Shown one piece after another: positions 1 to 7,449 of a DNA stretch of 64,000 nucleotides (positions are counted from its first letter, which is position 1; every line of letters begins with the position of its first letter). The notes below the pieces were generated by a model, which saw only the letters and a list, made by a program, of their open reading frames with translations, had not been told where the DNA came from and ran no database searches. Origin of the DNA: CAMLQK01 sp035690865 (GTDB lineage: Bacteria > Patescibacteriota > Saccharimonadia > Saccharimonadales > UBA4665); assembly GCA_035690865.1 (NCBI GenBank), contig DASSKE010000003.1, forward strand, positions 153,823 through 217,822, in the 5' to 3' direction. A program made the translations under genes and the position numbers.

Positions 1-1
1 C

Positions 2-394
2 CGCGAGCAGCGTGAGCCGCAATATGATGATGAAGTTGTCAGCCAGCCGGTGCAAATTGGCAATGGCAAAGGAGGCAACGTTGTTGATTACGGCGCCAAC
101 GACTCCGAAGATGATATGTGGAAGGATGCAGTCCGGGTTGTTATCGAGGGGCACAAGGCTAGTACCAGCCTACTCCAGCGACGATTGCGTATAGGTTACG
201 GCCGCGCCGCACGTCTTATCGAAACCATGGAGGAGCAGGGCATCGTCGGGCCAGCAGACGGGTCACGACCACGCGAGGTTCTCGTTAAGTCTATGGAAGA
301 AGTATTCGATAGTGGTCAAGATTCTGCTGGTGGTAGCGATGACGGCGATCAGCCACCGCAACAGAGTGCGCGCGAAACCTTTCTCGTCCAATAA
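2..394 (+). CDS. ftsK: DNA translocase FtsK/SpoIIIE, C-terminal end (partial)
   Basis: Only the last 130 codons are in the window; the frame is open from base 2. The C-terminal ~65 residues are a typical FtsK gamma domain, the winged helix that reads the polar KOPS sequences and contacts Xer recombinase: the core reads ASTSLLQRRLRIGYGRAARL, followed by EEQGIVGPADGSRPREVL. The preceding residues are an acidic linker rich in Q, D and E. The motor domain lies to the left of the window. After the gamma domain there is a ~30-residue acidic/Gln tail (GQDSAGGSDDGDQPPQQS). FtsK pumps chromosomal DNA at the division septum and activates dif recombination; a Xer recombinase is encoded at 31360-32280. 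Identification is firm; the tail function is unknown. Confidence 0.95.
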   Translation, partial: REQREPQYDDEVVSQPVQIGNGKGGNVVDYGANDSEDDMWKDAVRVVIEGHKASTSLLQRRLRIGYGRAARLIETMEEQGIVGPADGSRPREVLVKSMEEVFDSGQDSAGGSDDGDQPPQQSARETFLVQ

Positions 395-416
395 TTATTG
401 CACAGTAACCTTGTGC

Positions 417-495
417 AGGGGTGGCACTGGCGGGGTGGCTCCCATACTATTTTGTTTCTACAAATAGTATGGGGCGGACCAGTGACAGGACCCCA
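417..495. repeat. nested imperfect inverted repeat (large hairpin)
   Basis: Three pairs of arms nest around one centre. The inner arms 441-452 and 462-473 are a perfect 12-bp repeat (CCCATACTATTT / AAATAGTATGGG) with a 9-base loop; outside it CACTGG (425-430) pairs with CCAGTG (479-484), and GGGGT (418-422) with ACCCC (490-494). No T-run follows, so it is not a simple terminator for ftsK. It could be a structured RNA in the ftsK 3' UTR, a protein-binding cruciform, or a remnant of a small mobile repeat. Confidence 0.7.
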
Positions 496-525
496 GCTTT
501 TAGCCTACATAACAAATAAAAAGTG

Positions 526-554
526 TTGTCGTAAAGCTTACGTATGTGTATACT
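526..554 (+). promoter_or_regulatory. promoter of the 313-residue membrane protein gene
   Basis: TTGTCG (526-531), 17-base spacer, TATACT (549-554). Transcription would start near 561, which rules out the upstream in-frame ATG at 544 and supports the start at 595. Confidence 0.75.
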
Positions 555-583
555 ATGGGTTTTATCAAGAACCATATACACAT
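544..583 (+). repeat. inverted repeat overlapping the -10 box and transcription start
   Basis: ATGTGTATA (544-552) is repeated inverted as TATACACAT (575-583); with a small bulge the pairing extends to ATGG/CCAT inside. The repeat covers the -10 hexamer and the probable start site, so it is placed like an operator for a dimeric regulator. It could also cap the 5' end of the mRNA. Confidence 0.55.
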
Positions 584-594
584 ATCATACGCAT

Positions 595-1536
595 ATGAAT
601 GCATTACATCCTCGTGAACCCAAGCACATCCCCTCGTTGGAGGGCCTCGTTGACCCTAATCAGGTGAGCCGTCATCTTGACGCCGTAGCACCTCCTGTCG
701 AACAACAAGCAGCCGAAGCAATGGGGCGGATCGTGCGCGAAGAAGGACTCATAGCCCGACAAACCGGAGAGCACAATAGCCAACCCATTGTAGCTATCTC
801 TACTCCCGATGGCGAGCCTCTTTACCAGGGGGGAATAACTAGCGAAGAGAGCGTCGAGCGTTTGCGCCTTGGCTTGGGCTTTGTTGCTGCGCGAGATGGT
901 CACGACCAATCGCCGCCAAAAGATCTCGACGACATTTTGTTTGGAACTGGCGCTAATCCTATCATTCGGGGCGAAGTTTTGCGCAAAGCGCGTCCAACGC
1001 CAGATGCTACAAATCATCCTGCGGTTCCTGCAGAATCAAAGACTGGCCGGCACGCGCGGGACAAGCAGCGTGGCCCATGGCGTCGCCGACTGGTTGCCGG
1101 CACCATGGCAGCCGTAGCCTTGGTGGGCGCTTTTTTAAGCGGAGACAGCGGATCCACGCATCACAATGCCGCCCCTCGTCCATCTGCAACCACAACCCCT
1201 AGGCCCGAAGCTCCTCACAAGGTGCTGCCACAGCCACCCTCAGTATCACATCGCACAATCGGCCATAATTCGTATGAGTATACACAAAACAGCCAGGGTG
1301 AAATCACTACAATAACCGGTCACTTAGGACAGGGCGAAAGCCCATGGACCCTCACCGCAGGTGCCTTTGAATTGACGCATCAAGAAGCTTCGCCGCAGGC
1401 TATAGCCTCAGCCGATTACTACATGAGCCAGCCGGCCCTAAAAGAGGCGGCAAAGAGCCTTCCAACGGGCAGCGCTATGACCTGGCGGGTATCTGTTGCG
1501 GCAGGCAAGAGTGCGCTTTCCCCTGTTATGCAGTAA
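595..1536 (+). CDS. single-pass membrane protein of unknown function
   Basis: 313 residues from the ATG at 595, chosen because the promoter at 526-554 puts the transcript start after the longer in-frame ATG. Residues 1-160 are hydrophilic and probably cytoplasmic, ending in a very basic stretch (KQRGPWRRR) just before one membrane segment at about 165-183 (VAGTMAAVALVGAF). A Ser/Thr/Pro linker follows (about 190-215), then a C-terminal domain containing GQGESPWTLTAG and LPTGSAMTWRV. That layout (N-in, Pro/Thr linker, small outer domain) is repeated by the next gene, and the G-x-S-x-W signature is weakly reminiscent of LysM-type domains. No family was recognised. It lies between ftsK and the 1001-residue protein, so a cell-envelope or division role is possible but unproven. 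Confidence 0.75.
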   Translation: MNALHPREPKHIPSLEGLVDPNQVSRHLDAVAPPVEQQAAEAMGRIVREEGLIARQTGEHNSQPIVAISTPDGEPLYQGGITSEESVERLRLGLGFVAARDGHDQSPPKDLDDILFGTGANPIIRGEVLRKARPTPDATNHPAVPAESKTGRHARDKQRGPWRRRLVAGTMAAVALVGAFLSGDSGSTHHNAAPRPSATTTPRPEAPHKVLPQPPSVSHRTIGHNSYEYTQNSQGEITTITGHLGQGESPWTLTAGAFELTHQEASPQAIASADYYMSQPALKEAAKSLPTGSAMTWRVSVAAGKSALSPVMQ

Positions 1537-1551
1537 GCTTATGCTTTAAAC

Positions 1552-1581
1552 TTGACTTTTTAGCCATTTTAGTGTTAGAAT
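1552..1581 (+). promoter_or_regulatory. promoter of the 1001-residue membrane protein gene
   Basis: TTGACT (1552-1557), 18-base spacer, TAGAAT (1576-1581). An mRNA start near 1588 leaves a 20-base leader with a weak AAAGG ribosome site before the ATG at 1608. Confidence 0.7.
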
Positions 1582-1607
1582 AATGTAAGTAAAGGTAAGC
1601 AAAAACT

Positions 1608-4600
1608 ATGCGATTTAGCCACGACATTTCACCATCACAAATGCAAGCTCCAATCATCGAAGCTCCTATCTATCGGCGTGGTCCGGTTGAAATGCCTGTG
1701 ATGCCAATCCCTGCGTACCCGCAGGTGCCTCCTATGCCAAATTACGCTCCTACAGTGGGTTTGGCCCAGCCCGAAGCGCCTGCACCAATGAGTGCCGAAG
1801 CAATGATCGGTGCTGCTGTTGATCAAGCCTACCAGGAAGCTGGCTGGGATCTAGCCAAGACTCCTGCCGCTCTAGGTATGCCTGAGCAAGAGCAGCTTAC
1901 TCCCGTAATGGCTTCTGCCCGCGAAGAAAATGGTGACCTTAGCTGGTTCCCAGGCATGGGCAGCTCACTGCACGAAGGCGGCACAACTTCATATAGCCCT
2001 GCCGACAATGGTAGTGGTGCATCTAGCGGCGGCCGAGGCGGCCGCGGTGGCCGTGGACACGGTCGTGGTTGGTCAGGTGGTGGCGGTAGTGGCAACGACG
2101 ACGGCAATAATTCTAGCAACCAAGGTGGCGAATCAGGGCCAAATGAACCCGATAACGAATTTATCCGTCATGCTGCCGATGCTGCGGTGTATGCCGTGCG
2201 AGTCGGCTCAGTCACCCCCGAATCTGTTCAGCGCGAACTTGGCGTTAGCGAAGACGAAGCGGCACGGATTTTCGTTGCTTTGCAAGACCAAGGAGTTATT
2301 ATCTCCGACGGTAGGTGCGTAATGGTCAGTGATGGTGAGAGTGCTGCCGCTGCTAAAGTGCAGGTTGGTTTGCGCCACCAGCAAGTTGCAGTACCACAGG
2401 CTCCTGCTGCGCCACAATCACCTCAACCTGTAGCACCTCCGCGTCCTGCACAAGCTCCTACAACTCCTCAGCCAGATACGAGCGGCGACACATCTACAGG
2501 CGGCCGCTCACTTACCGGAGTCTTTAAAAACCTCGCGACCCGTACTGTCCGTGCGACGCGTGATGCTCTTATTGACTCCGGTGATAATGAGCACGAGCCT
2601 TTCAAAAACGCAGCTGACGTACTAGATACCTACACGGCACATTTGCCAAAGAAGGCATTTGAAACGCACAACGTATCAGTTGCACAAGATGCCGTTGCTG
2701 TGCGCGCTGAGCTTGTAGAAGAAGTCCAGTCTCGCCTAAGTAACAATGGTTGGCGACTTTCTAGTGACAACCTGCAAGTACTCGGATCTGACGGCCAGCC
2801 ACTCCCTAATGATGACCCACGTGCCGTTGAGATCTTGGCATATCAAGAAGCTATTGCTGAACTTGCTCCTAAGATCGACGGTCTTGTTAAGGGCCTTTTC
2901 AATAACTATGACGCCAGTAACCCCGACACCTTTAACCAATTAGTGGCGCTTGGCCATAAGCTTGGCGAAGGCAAAGACGCCGAAGCGCTCGGCGAAGAGG
3001 TATTTTACCAGTATAACTTTAAATTTGATGCAAAGCAGGGCTTAGACCAAGTATTGCAAAACGCCGGGTATAAGGTAGAGAACGATACCTTGAGCAGCCA
3101 AGACGGTTCTTTGAATCTGCCAGTCGGCGACTTTTACCAACGCTTGCAGGCTGTAGCCTTGGCAGAATCCTTTAAAGCAAAGGGCTTGCGTGTTGAATGT
3201 GGCGTTGGTACCCATGACACCAAAGATCTCCGCGACTTTACGCTTAAAGTAACTGATGCTAGCGGTGCTGACTTGGTAAATATGCCTCACGTAACACCAA
3301 ACAAATTGTACGAAGAATTAAGTTCCGTGGACCAAACAACTACGAATACAACAGGCAGCTTCCGTTTGCCACCACTGCTGCGCCGGAGCCGCACAACGGA
3401 GCCAGCAACGACTCCTGTAGTTCCTGCAACCCCTGAAGCTACTCCTGCAGCAGCAGAAGAGGAATCTTCATTGCCACAAGAGCTTGCCGACGCGCTTAAA
3501 GGCAGCAGTTTAAGTACCTATAGCGGCGAAGAGTTGGTTAAGGCCGCTGCCCGCATGGGTATCAAACGCGAGGAAGTAGATCGCCTCATGATTGGTAACG
3601 TTAATGATGACACAATTGTTATTGTAGACCCACGGGGCAACTTTATCTTCGCCGACCGTGAGATATTTGAAACCGAGGAGCTGTATCGCAACCGCATTCT
3701 TCGGCAGGTACAGTACTTGGGTAGTGCCGAACGTACTACCAACCCTGACGCTCGCCTCGAAATTGAAATTAACGAACCACTTCGTCCTAACCGCTCACGT
3801 TTGAATAATGGCAACACTATGCTCGATTATCTGGAAGAAGTACACGAGGGTAGTGTAATGGCTCGACTACGTAGCGGCCTCTATGGTTTGCGTGGCGCAG
3901 TGAGTGCCGCAGGCCAGGCGCGACAGGCAAGCCGCCGCCAGCGCCGTGCTGCCGCCGCTGCTACCGCTCCGGCTCCAACCCCTCCAAGCCCAGAAGATTT
4001 GCGTCGTAAGCGTATGCTGCGCCGCCGGGCTGCTACCGCTACTGCTGCGCTCGGCTTGGTAGCCAGCGCCGTACTTGGTGTATTTGCCAGCGAGAATAGT
4101 GGTTCCGAACAGGATTCTGCTACTAGCCAGCCTTCTGTAAGCGCCTCACAGGCTCCGCACGCAAGTGCTTCTGCCCACGAGTCGACCAAGCCAAGCCCTA
4201 GCCGTACCCATGCTAGCGAAACCGCTCCGGCTCCAACCACCGGCCCAACTTCTCGCCCAAGCGAGGAAGCTCCTCATCGCGCAGGTGGCGGTAGTGATAA
4301 TCACGAGCAGCCTTCAGCACCTAAGGGTGAAACGCGAATTGTCCACGCGGGTAACGAAACAGTTACCTTTGCAGATGACGGTAGTGTAGTGATTACCCTT
4401 CAAAAGGGCGGTACTTTCTCGGAAGGTATTAGTGCTGCTCAGCAGGATATGGCTGAGCGTCACCTAAAGGTTGACACAAGCACAGCTGCCACCTATAACG
4501 CTGTCCAGTCTATGCACCTTAAGCCCGGTGAAGACCGCAAGCAGCACGTTGGTGCTACCTACACCTTTGCTGTAGGCAAGAACGGTCAGCTGAGCATGAA

Positions 4601-4613
4601 AGAAACCCGATAG
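1608..4613 (+). CDS. large membrane protein with an FtsK-gamma-like winged-helix module
   Basis: 1001 residues. From the N-terminus: a Pro/Met-rich region (1-75); a Gly/Arg-rich low-complexity stretch (about 135-170, GGRGGRGGRGHGRGWSGGGG); a predicted winged helix at about 183-237 (VTPESVQRELGVSEDEAARI followed by LQDQGVI), which resembles the gamma domain of the FtsK encoded just upstream; a Pro-rich linker; about 450 residues of mostly charged helical sequence with two similar ~80-residue segments; a basic Arg-rich patch; one membrane segment near 805-826 (GLVASAVLGVFASE); a Ser/Thr/Pro linker; and a ~75-residue C-terminal domain outside the membrane. The layout parallels the 313-residue protein before it. 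No full-length family was recognised. The DNA-binding-like module on the cytoplasmic side suggests a membrane-tethered chromosome or septum factor, which is inference. Confidence 0.75.
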   Translation: MRFSHDISPSQMQAPIIEAPIYRRGPVEMPVMPIPAYPQVPPMPNYAPTVGLAQPEAPAPMSAEAMIGAAVDQAYQEAGWDLAKTPAALGMPEQEQLTPVMASAREENGDLSWFPGMGSSLHEGGTTSYSPADNGSGASSGGRGGRGGRGHGRGWSGGGGSGNDDGNNSSNQGGESGPNEPDNEFIRHAADAAVYAVRVGSVTPESVQRELGVSEDEAARIFVALQDQGVIISDGRCVMVSDGESAAAAKVQVGLRHQQVAVPQAPAAPQSPQPVAPPRPAQAPTTPQPDTSGDTSTGGRSLTGVFKNLATRTVRATRDALIDSGDNEHEPFKNAADVLDTYTAHLPKKAFETHNVSVAQDAVAVRAELVEEVQSRLSNNGWRLSSDNLQVLGSDGQPLPNDDPRAVEILAYQEAIAELAPKIDGLVKGLFNNYDASNPDTFNQLVALGHKLGEGKDAEALGEEVFYQYNFKFDAKQGLDQVLQNAGYKVENDTLSSQDGSLNLPVGDFYQRLQAVALAESFKAKGLRVECGVGTHDTKDLRDFTLKVTDASGADLVNMPHVTPNKLYEELSSVDQTTTNTTGSFRLPPLLRRSRTTEPATTPVVPATPEATPAAAEEESSLPQELADALKGSSLSTYSGEELVKAAARMGIKREEVDRLMIGNVNDDTIVIVDPRGNFIFADREIFETEELYRNRILRQVQYLGSAERTTNPDARLEIEINEPLRPNRSRLNNGNTMLDYLEEVHEGSVMARLRSGLYGLRGAVSAAGQARQASRRQRRAAAAATAPAPTPPSPEDLRRKRMLRRRAATATAALGLVASAVLGVFASENSGSEQDSATSQPSVSASQAPHASASAHESTKPSPSRTHASETAPAPTTGPTSRPSEEAPHRAGGGSDNHEQPSAPKGETRIVHAGNETVTFADDGSVVITLQKGGTFSEGISAAQQDMAERHLKVDTSTAATYNAVQSMHLKPGEDRKQHVGATYTFAVGKNGQLSMKETR

Positions 4614-4637
4614 CTTTTGCAGAAACCCTTGGTTGTT

Positions 4638-4643
4638 TACAAT
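4638..4643 (+). promoter_or_regulatory. -10 box inside an inverted repeat, leaderless start
   Basis: TACAAT at 4638-4643 is framed exactly by a 7-bp inverted repeat, GGTTGTT (4631-4637) and AACAACC (4644-4650). A TTGCA-like element lies about 16 bases upstream. The ATG at 4652 begins 8 bases after the box, so the transcript would start at or next to the start codon. The symmetric arms around the box would suit an operator. Confidence 0.55.
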
Positions 4644-4651
4644 AACAACCA

Positions 4652-5839
4652 ATGACCGAACAGATACAACCCGATATCCGTCAAGAAGTGATGGCTGCCA
4701 ATTATGCCATCCTTGACATGGCAGAACAAACGCAGGCGCCCCCTGAAGCTGTGCGAGCACTTAGTGAAACCACCCGTGCCGCCTATGCAGCAGGGGGTTT
4801 TGCTTTAGCGCATGGTTATGTGAGCGAAGCCGTGGAGCGGCTATACCTTCAGCCTACAAGTAGCTTTGAGTTGTGGAATACGCTTTTTGCAGAATCGCGT
4901 AACGAGGAGGCGAGGGACGAAGCTCGTAAATCTGCCGGTGTTTGGCTCAATCCGCAAGAGAGTAATCTGACGCGCTTAGACTGCGGTACGCCAACACTGG
5001 TTTCGCGTATGCTCAGCCTTGCGGAGGCAGGTGACTTGGCGCTTATCTCTTTTGCCCGAAGAATTATCGAGGATGAGGACCTGGGGTCGGCGACGCCGCA
5101 TCTTCTGTCTCGTTTGTACTGCGTAGGCAAAAGGGAAGTTTTGCCAGACGCCTTAGCAAGCATAGAGGAGTATTTGAAACAGCCGCATTGTAATGAGTCG
5201 GTCCTTTGGTCACAATATACTGCAATGACGCAGGCCGCCCTTGCCGGCAGCAGTACGGATGCGCTCACTATTTTGGGTGCCGTAAATGACCCTGTTGAGT
5301 CAGCGCTGATAACCGCCGATCTGCTCGAAGCTGGCTACACATATTTTATTCACCCATTACTTCATTTTATAAGCAAGCGTCCGCCTGATATGTTAACTAT
5401 GTCGCTGGAACGCCTTCTGGCCCGCAGGGGCGTGTCCTCCATAGCGCAAAAGATAGGTGGACGAGCTCTGCATAATCTGCCACATCCGCACTACGACGAC
5501 TATGCACAATCTGATGATTTGCGAGCGCTTTACGAAATTGACTATCCGGGTACGACGCGCCGCATGCTTCACCTTGCACGCCACGCAGATAGCCTTGCAC
5601 CGTTCTTCGCAAATTTACAGGCAGTGGGGATGCAAAAAGAGGCGCGTGATTTAGCTTTGCGCCGTTACGCACTAGATCCATCTGTTGAGACCATGCATTA
5701 CGTCTTGCACGCGGGCGTACTTGATATAAAAATTTGGCGCAGCCTTTTTGACTATTATTTGGGGGAAGCTCGTGATATATTCACTGCTAGCCAAATGATA
5801 AGCGCTTTGGCAAAGGGCGAATACAACAGGGGCAGCTAG
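4652..5839 (+). CDS. helical-repeat protein of unknown function
   Basis: 395 residues with no signal peptide or membrane segment. The sequence is Ala/Leu/Glu-rich and looks like a continuous alpha-helical solenoid (TPR/HEAT-like spacing of Leu and Ala), but no clear repeat consensus can be assigned by eye. The gene has its own -10 box 8 bases before the ATG and no ribosome-binding site, so it is probably translated from a leaderless mRNA. It lies 38 bases downstream of the 1001-residue membrane protein on the same strand and just before the rpsF promoter. A scaffold or adaptor role is only a guess. Confidence 0.65.
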   Translation: MTEQIQPDIRQEVMAANYAILDMAEQTQAPPEAVRALSETTRAAYAAGGFALAHGYVSEAVERLYLQPTSSFELWNTLFAESRNEEARDEARKSAGVWLNPQESNLTRLDCGTPTLVSRMLSLAEAGDLALISFARRIIEDEDLGSATPHLLSRLYCVGKREVLPDALASIEEYLKQPHCNESVLWSQYTAMTQAALAGSSTDALTILGAVNDPVESALITADLLEAGYTYFIHPLLHFISKRPPDMLTMSLERLLARRGVSSIAQKIGGRALHNLPHPHYDDYAQSDDLRALYEIDYPGTTRRMLHLARHADSLAPFFANLQAVGMQKEARDLALRRYALDPSVETMHYVLHAGVLDIKIWRSLFDYYLGEARDIFTASQMISALAKGEYNRGS

Positions 5840-5868
5840 TTGCTTTTTAAGGGGTAAAAAGGTATAAT
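5840..5868 (+). promoter_or_regulatory. rpsF-ssb-rpsR operon promoter
   Basis: TTGCTT (5840-5845), 17-base spacer, TATAAT (5863-5868). The same TTGCTT-17 layout precedes the major pilin gene and tRNA-Asp, so it looks like the local form of a strong housekeeping promoter. Confidence 0.85.
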
Positions 5869-5936
5869 GAAGTCGTTACTAACTCAGTTCGCAGCATATG
5901 AGCGTGCGGACTATAACCCAAAGGAGTACCAAGGGA

Positions 5937-6314
5937 ATGAACCAATACGAAATTGCCGTATTGTATCACCCAGATCTCGAGATTGATCTGGAAAAAGCTA
6001 CTTCTCGTGTAGAGAAGATCTTTACTGATAACGGCGGTAAAGTAGCAAACGTTGACAACTGGGGCAAGCGCAAGCTGGCATACCCAATTAAAAAGAACGA
6101 GCACGCTGTGTACGTATTCTATACTGTAGAATTGCCAGCTCAGAGCGTTCGCAAAATCGAGAGTGTTTTGAACATTACCGATGAAGTGTTGCGCTTTATG
6201 GTTACTCGTCCAGACCTCAAGGCTATGGCTAAAGCCGAAGCTTTGAAGGCTGAAAAAGCTGCTAAGGCAGCTGCACGCGGCGAAACTACCGAAGAAACCG
6301 ACAAAAAAGACTAA
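5937..6314 (+). CDS. rpsF: 30S ribosomal protein bS6
   Basis: 125 residues. The start at 5937 (MNQYEIAVLYHP) has a good ribosome site AGGAG ten bases upstream and matches the family start; a longer in-frame ATG at 5898 would add an unrelated leader. The bS6 fold signatures are clear: tandem YEIAVLYHPDLE near the N-terminus, WGKRKLAYPIKK and VLRFMVTRPD in the core. The C-terminus is an Ala/Lys/Glu-rich tail. bS6 binds bS18 on the platform of the 30S subunit, and the bS18 gene is the third gene of this operon. First gene of rpsF-ssb-rpsR, an order conserved across bacteria. Confidence 0.97.
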   Translation: MNQYEIAVLYHPDLEIDLEKATSRVEKIFTDNGGKVANVDNWGKRKLAYPIKKNEHAVYVFYTVELPAQSVRKIESVLNITDEVLRFMVTRPDLKAMAKAEALKAEKAAKAAARGETTEETDKKD

Positions 6315-6383
6315 GCTTTTTAACTAACGAAGAATAAGAGGGGGATGGCCGACGCAGGTCATCCAAAAGAAGGGGAGCCAATT

Positions 6384-6851
6384 ATGGCACGAAGTGTTAA
6401 CCAAGTCATCCTTATGGGCAACTTAACCCGCGACCCAGAGGTGCGTCAAACACCGAGCGGTCAGAGCGTGTGCTCGTTCAGTCTTGCACTGAACCGGGCC
6501 TATAAAGACCAATCTGGCAACTGGCAGGAAGCAACTGATTACATTGACGTTGTCGCCTGGGGGCCACTTGGCGAACGTGTTGCACAATACGTTACCAAGG
6601 GACGCCGCGTTTTGGTCCAGGGTCGTCTGCAAAGCCGATCTTGGGAGCAGGATGGTCAAAAGCGCAGCAAAGTCGAAGTACTTGCAAACGACGTTACGTT
6701 CCTTGATGGTCGTGGCGAAGGTGGCGAAGGTTCACAAGGCGGTTCATTTGGCTCAAACAACAACGCCGGTAGCTCCAGCAGCAAAAAAGACGACGTTGTA
6801 ATCGAAGACATTGGCGACGAGCCAGTTAACCTCGATGACATTCCCTTCTAA
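6384..6851 (+). CDS. ssb: single-stranded DNA-binding protein
   Basis: 155 residues from the ATG at 6384 (MARSVNQVILMGNLTRDPEV), preceded by GGGGAG; a longer in-frame ATG at 6345 is not supported by the family. Residues 1-110 form the OB-fold DNA-binding domain, with the usual VILMGNLTRDPEVR and VQGRLQSRSW motifs. A Gly/Asn/Ser-rich linker follows, then the acidic tip ending LDDIPF, the site through which SSB recruits replication and repair proteins. Located between rpsF and rpsR as in most bacteria. Confidence 0.97.
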   Translation: MARSVNQVILMGNLTRDPEVRQTPSGQSVCSFSLALNRAYKDQSGNWQEATDYIDVVAWGPLGERVAQYVTKGRRVLVQGRLQSRSWEQDGQKRSKVEVLANDVTFLDGRGEGGEGSQGGSFGSNNNAGSSSSKKDDVVIEDIGDEPVNLDDIPF

Positions 6852-6878
6852 CCCTAGTAATGCGTAGGAGAAATAACT

Positions 6879-7079
6879 ATGGCAAAGATTTTTAAACACC
6901 GCACAGATGTTCCATACTTTGACTACAAAGATTTTAAAACGTTGCAACGCTACTTGAACGTTTATGGTCAAATTGAGAGCCGCAAAAAGACTGGCCTTAC
7001 CGAGAGCCAGCAGCGTCGTTTGGCTACAGCAATTAAGCGGGCTCGCAATATCGCTTTGCTGCCATTTATTGCTAGCTAA
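6879..7079 (+). CDS. rpsR: 30S ribosomal protein bS18
   Basis: 66 residues, slightly shorter than the usual 75-80 because the basic N-terminal extension is reduced. The conserved core is present: FDYKDFKTLQRYL, SRKKTGL, QQRRLATAIKRARNIALLPF. A strong ribosome site (GTAGGAG) precedes the ATG. Partner of bS6. In many bacteria rplI (bL9) follows, but here the next gene is unrelated. Confidence 0.97.
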   Translation: MAKIFKHRTDVPYFDYKDFKTLQRYLNVYGQIESRKKTGLTESQQRRLATAIKRARNIALLPFIAS

Positions 7080-7102
7080 GCAAAAGGGTAGGTGGGCTGC
7101 GT

Positions 7103-7432
7103 ATGCAGGAATCACTCCATGAAATCGCGAAGGCAGTCACGAACGACGTGGGTGCCTTCGCTTCGCGTATCGACGTAGATAGTTTGCCGTTCGATCAAAA
7201 AGAGCGCATCGAACAGCTCAAACGTCTTACCGCAGACGTACGGCTCGATTGCCGTGATTACCAGTATGCCCAAACGCGCCAAGAGCAGCTTACGAGCGCG
7301 GCTGAAGCCAAACAAAGGCTTGAGCAGCTCAACAAGCTTCTTTTGGAGTTAAGTGAACACACTATTTTTAGCCCGGCTGATATTGCCTACTTTTCGGCAA
7401 AAATTCAGCAGCTCCGGGCATTATTAACGTAG
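7103..7432 (+). CDS. small helical protein of unknown function between rpsR and efp
   Basis: 109 residues, charged, almost entirely predicted alpha-helix with heptad-like Leu spacing (QRLEQLNKLLLELSEH), no membrane segment. It sits 23 bases after rpsR and 17 bases before efp on the same strand, so it is probably co-transcribed with ribosomal genes, in the place where rplI (bL9) is often found. It has no resemblance to bL9. No family recognised. Confidence 0.7.
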   Translation: MQESLHEIAKAVTNDVGAFASRIDVDSLPFDQKERIEQLKRLTADVRLDCRDYQYAQTRQEQLTSAAEAKQRLEQLNKLLLELSEHTIFSPADIAYFSAKIQQLRALLT

Positions 7433-7449
7433 TCGAAAGGAACATAACG

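Noticed and set aside
544..594. ATG at 544 as start of the 313-residue membrane protein gene
   Set aside because: It overlaps the -10 box (549-554) of a good promoter, so it is not transcribed; the ATG at 595 fits.
604..1017. Minus-strand open frame of 137 codons
   Set aside because: Antisense to a well-supported gene, with no promoter or ribosome site and no recognisable protein features.
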